Below, piece after piece: positions 63,080 to 64,000 of a DNA stretch of 64,000 bases (its first letter is position 1; each line of letters starts with the position of its first letter). A model generated the notes under the pieces. That model did no database searches. It saw nothing but the letters and a program-made list of their open reading frames with translations, and was not told where the DNA came from. The translations under genes and the position numbers were made by a program. Origin of the DNA: Leucobacter insecticola (GTDB taxonomy: Bacteria > Actinomycetota > Actinomycetes > Actinomycetales > Microbacteriaceae); the NCBI RefSeq assembly GCF_011382965.1, contig NZ_CP049934.1, positions 2,356,001 through 2,420,000 of the forward strand, in the 5' to 3' direction.

Positions 63080-64000
63080 GCTGGCTGCCCCCAGACGACG
63101 AAGACGAGGACGTTCCCTACGGCGAGTACGCCGATCACACGGTGCGCACCCGCCCGAATCCGAAGGCCAACAAGCCACGCACAAAACGCCGGCCAGAGCA
63201 CACTGACGCGGTCATTGGCACGATCACGGGGGTGGATCGCGGCCGCTACAGCGTGCTCGTCGCTGCGGGCGCAGACCCCGAGACCCCGAAAGAGCACGAG
63301 GTCACCGCAGCTCGCGCCCGGGAGCTGCGCAAAACCTCAATCGTCACCGGTGACCGCGTCCAGCTCGTTGGCGACACGAGCGGCGGCGAGGGTTCGCTCT
63401 CGCGGATCGTCGGGATCGAGGACCGGACGACGCTGCTGCGCCGCAGTGCCGATGACAGCGACCGCGTCGAGCGGGTGATGGTCGCGAACGCGGATCAGAT
63501 GCTGATCGTGGTGGCTGCGGCCGATCCCGAACCGCGTGTGCGCCTGGTGGATCGATACCTCGTCGCTGCCTATGATGCCGGCATCCAGCCACTGTTGTGC
63601 ATCACCAAGGTTGATCTCGCGGATCCCGAACCATTTCTTGAGCATTTTGCGGGGCTCGAAGTTCCGGTGTTTCGCTCGGCGATGGGTGATGAGCCGCTGG
63701 CGGCAATTCAGGATGCACTCGCCGGGCAAACCACCGTGTTTGTTGGCCATTCCGGGGTGGGGAAGTCAACGCTCATCAACGCGTTGGTTCCCGATGCGGA
63801 CCGCGCGACCGGGCACGTCAACATGGTCACTGGCAGGGGAAGGCACACCTCTTCTTCGTCTGTGGCCTTGCGGGCACAGACGCCCGGGCGTGAGCGCGGC
63901 GAAACCGGCTGGGTCATTGATACCCCCGGTGTGCGCTCCTTCGGCCTGGGGCATGTCACGAGCGACGGGATCCTGCGCGGCTTCACCGAGCTGGCGGCGC
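63076..64000 (+). CDS. rsgA: Small ribosomal subunit biogenesis GTPase RsgA (5' part; runs off window)
   Basis: The ATG at 63076 overlaps the aroA stop (ATGA). 308 residues are visible. After an acidic, then basic N-terminus come an OB-fold region ([28 protein letters not shown]) and the circularly permuted GTPase: TKVD (G4), [22 protein letters not shown] (G1), [10 protein letters not shown] (G2 region) and DTPGVRSFG (G3). RsgA helps mature the 30S subunit and is linked with aroA in many actinobacteria. The zinc-binding C-terminal domain is beyond the window. Confidence 0.93.
   Translation, partial: MSWLPPDDEDEDVPYGEYADHTVRTRPNPKANKPRTKRRPEHTDAVIGTITGVDRGRYSVLVAAGADPETPKEHEVTAARARELRKTSIVTGDRVQLVGDTSGGEGSLSRIVGIEDRTTLLRRSADDSDRVERVMVANADQMLIVVAAADPEPRVRLVDRYLVAAYDAGIQPLLCITKVDLADPEPFLEHFAGLEVPVFRSAMGDEPLAAIQDALAGQTTVFVGHSGVGKSTLINALVPDADRATGHVNMVTGRGRHTSSSSVALRAQTPGRERGETGWVIDTPGVRSFGLGHVTSDGILRGFTELAA

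Noticed and set aside
1..64000. CRISPR arrays, tRNA and rRNA genes, prophage or conjugation genes
   Set aside because: I found no regularly spaced repeats, no tRNA-like cloverleaf or rRNA sequence and no phage or transfer proteins.

Overview
The window is about 64 kb of GC-rich DNA from an actinobacterium, most likely a Microbacteriaceae member (Leucobacter-like; this is inferred from gene content, not from a database search). Evidence for this includes the adnA/adnB recombination helicase-nucleases, a mycothiol-type SigR/RsrA pair, class E-type sortase signal LAVTG, DUF3097/DUF3107/DUF2342 genes, many GTG starts, ATGA/GTGA start-stop overlaps, and many candidate leaderless promoters of the form TANNNT-N6/7-RTG.

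Layout. 1-8.1 kb: UPF0182 membrane protein, PDZ/Lon-like protease, DUF2342 metalloprotease-like protein joined to a cyclodehydratase-like protein, UvrD2-like helicase and NudC. 8.2-16.2 kb: a degenerate phosphotransferase (pseudokinase), then adnB and adnA. 16.2-28.3 kb: LAVTG surface-protein remnant, DUF3107, CoaBC, TANGO2/NRDE protein, LysR regulator, DJ-1/PfpI protein, lipoprotein, DHA2 drug exporter, RlmC, ferritin-like protein, RhlE-type DEAD-box helicase and PHP phosphoesterase. From memory, the order of much of 1-27 kb follows the M. tuberculosis Rv3193c-Rv3211 region. 28.3-32.9 kb: SDR, aminopeptidase P, phytoene-dehydrogenase-like flavoprotein and MarR regulator. 33.0-40.7 kb: a six-gene operon in which two aldo/keto-reductase-fold proteins flank a complete Dpp/Opp-type ABC importer. 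40.7-47.8 kb: YchJ, DUF885 peptidase, a small membrane protein, an Orn/Lys/Arg decarboxylase-type gene divergent from a LysR regulator, lipoprotein, GNAT and HSL-type esterase. 47.8-51.6 kb: a SipW signal peptidase next to three predicted secreted substrates, one with a ricin-type lectin fold. 52.1-60.2 kb: DtxR/MntR regulator, MocR/PdxR regulator coupled to a solitary DNA methyltransferase, HIBYL-CoA hydrolase-like protein, DUF3097, an arginase-like protein coupled to a small HExxH protein, an alpha/beta hydrolase and sigR-rsrA. 60.4-61.6 kb: an IS30-family insertion sequence. 61.6-64 kb: aroA and rsgA (cut by the window edge).

Data quality. At least twenty genes or parts of genes are interrupted by one-base shifts, nearly all at short G or C runs and mostly a missing base. 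They include genes expected to be needed (aroA, sigR, adnA, adnB). I read most of these as sequencing or assembly errors rather than decay, and give the whole-gene span with the position of each shift. No rRNA, tRNA or CRISPR array was seen.

Points that stand out biologically: the SipW/lectin secretion cluster, the AKR-flanked peptide importer whose AKR folds lack the catalytic histidine, a NudC without its zinc cysteines, an APH-fold pseudokinase, a 29-bp fully paired hairpin at 52.0 kb, two large nested palindromes, and the arginase-like protein with altered metal ligands.
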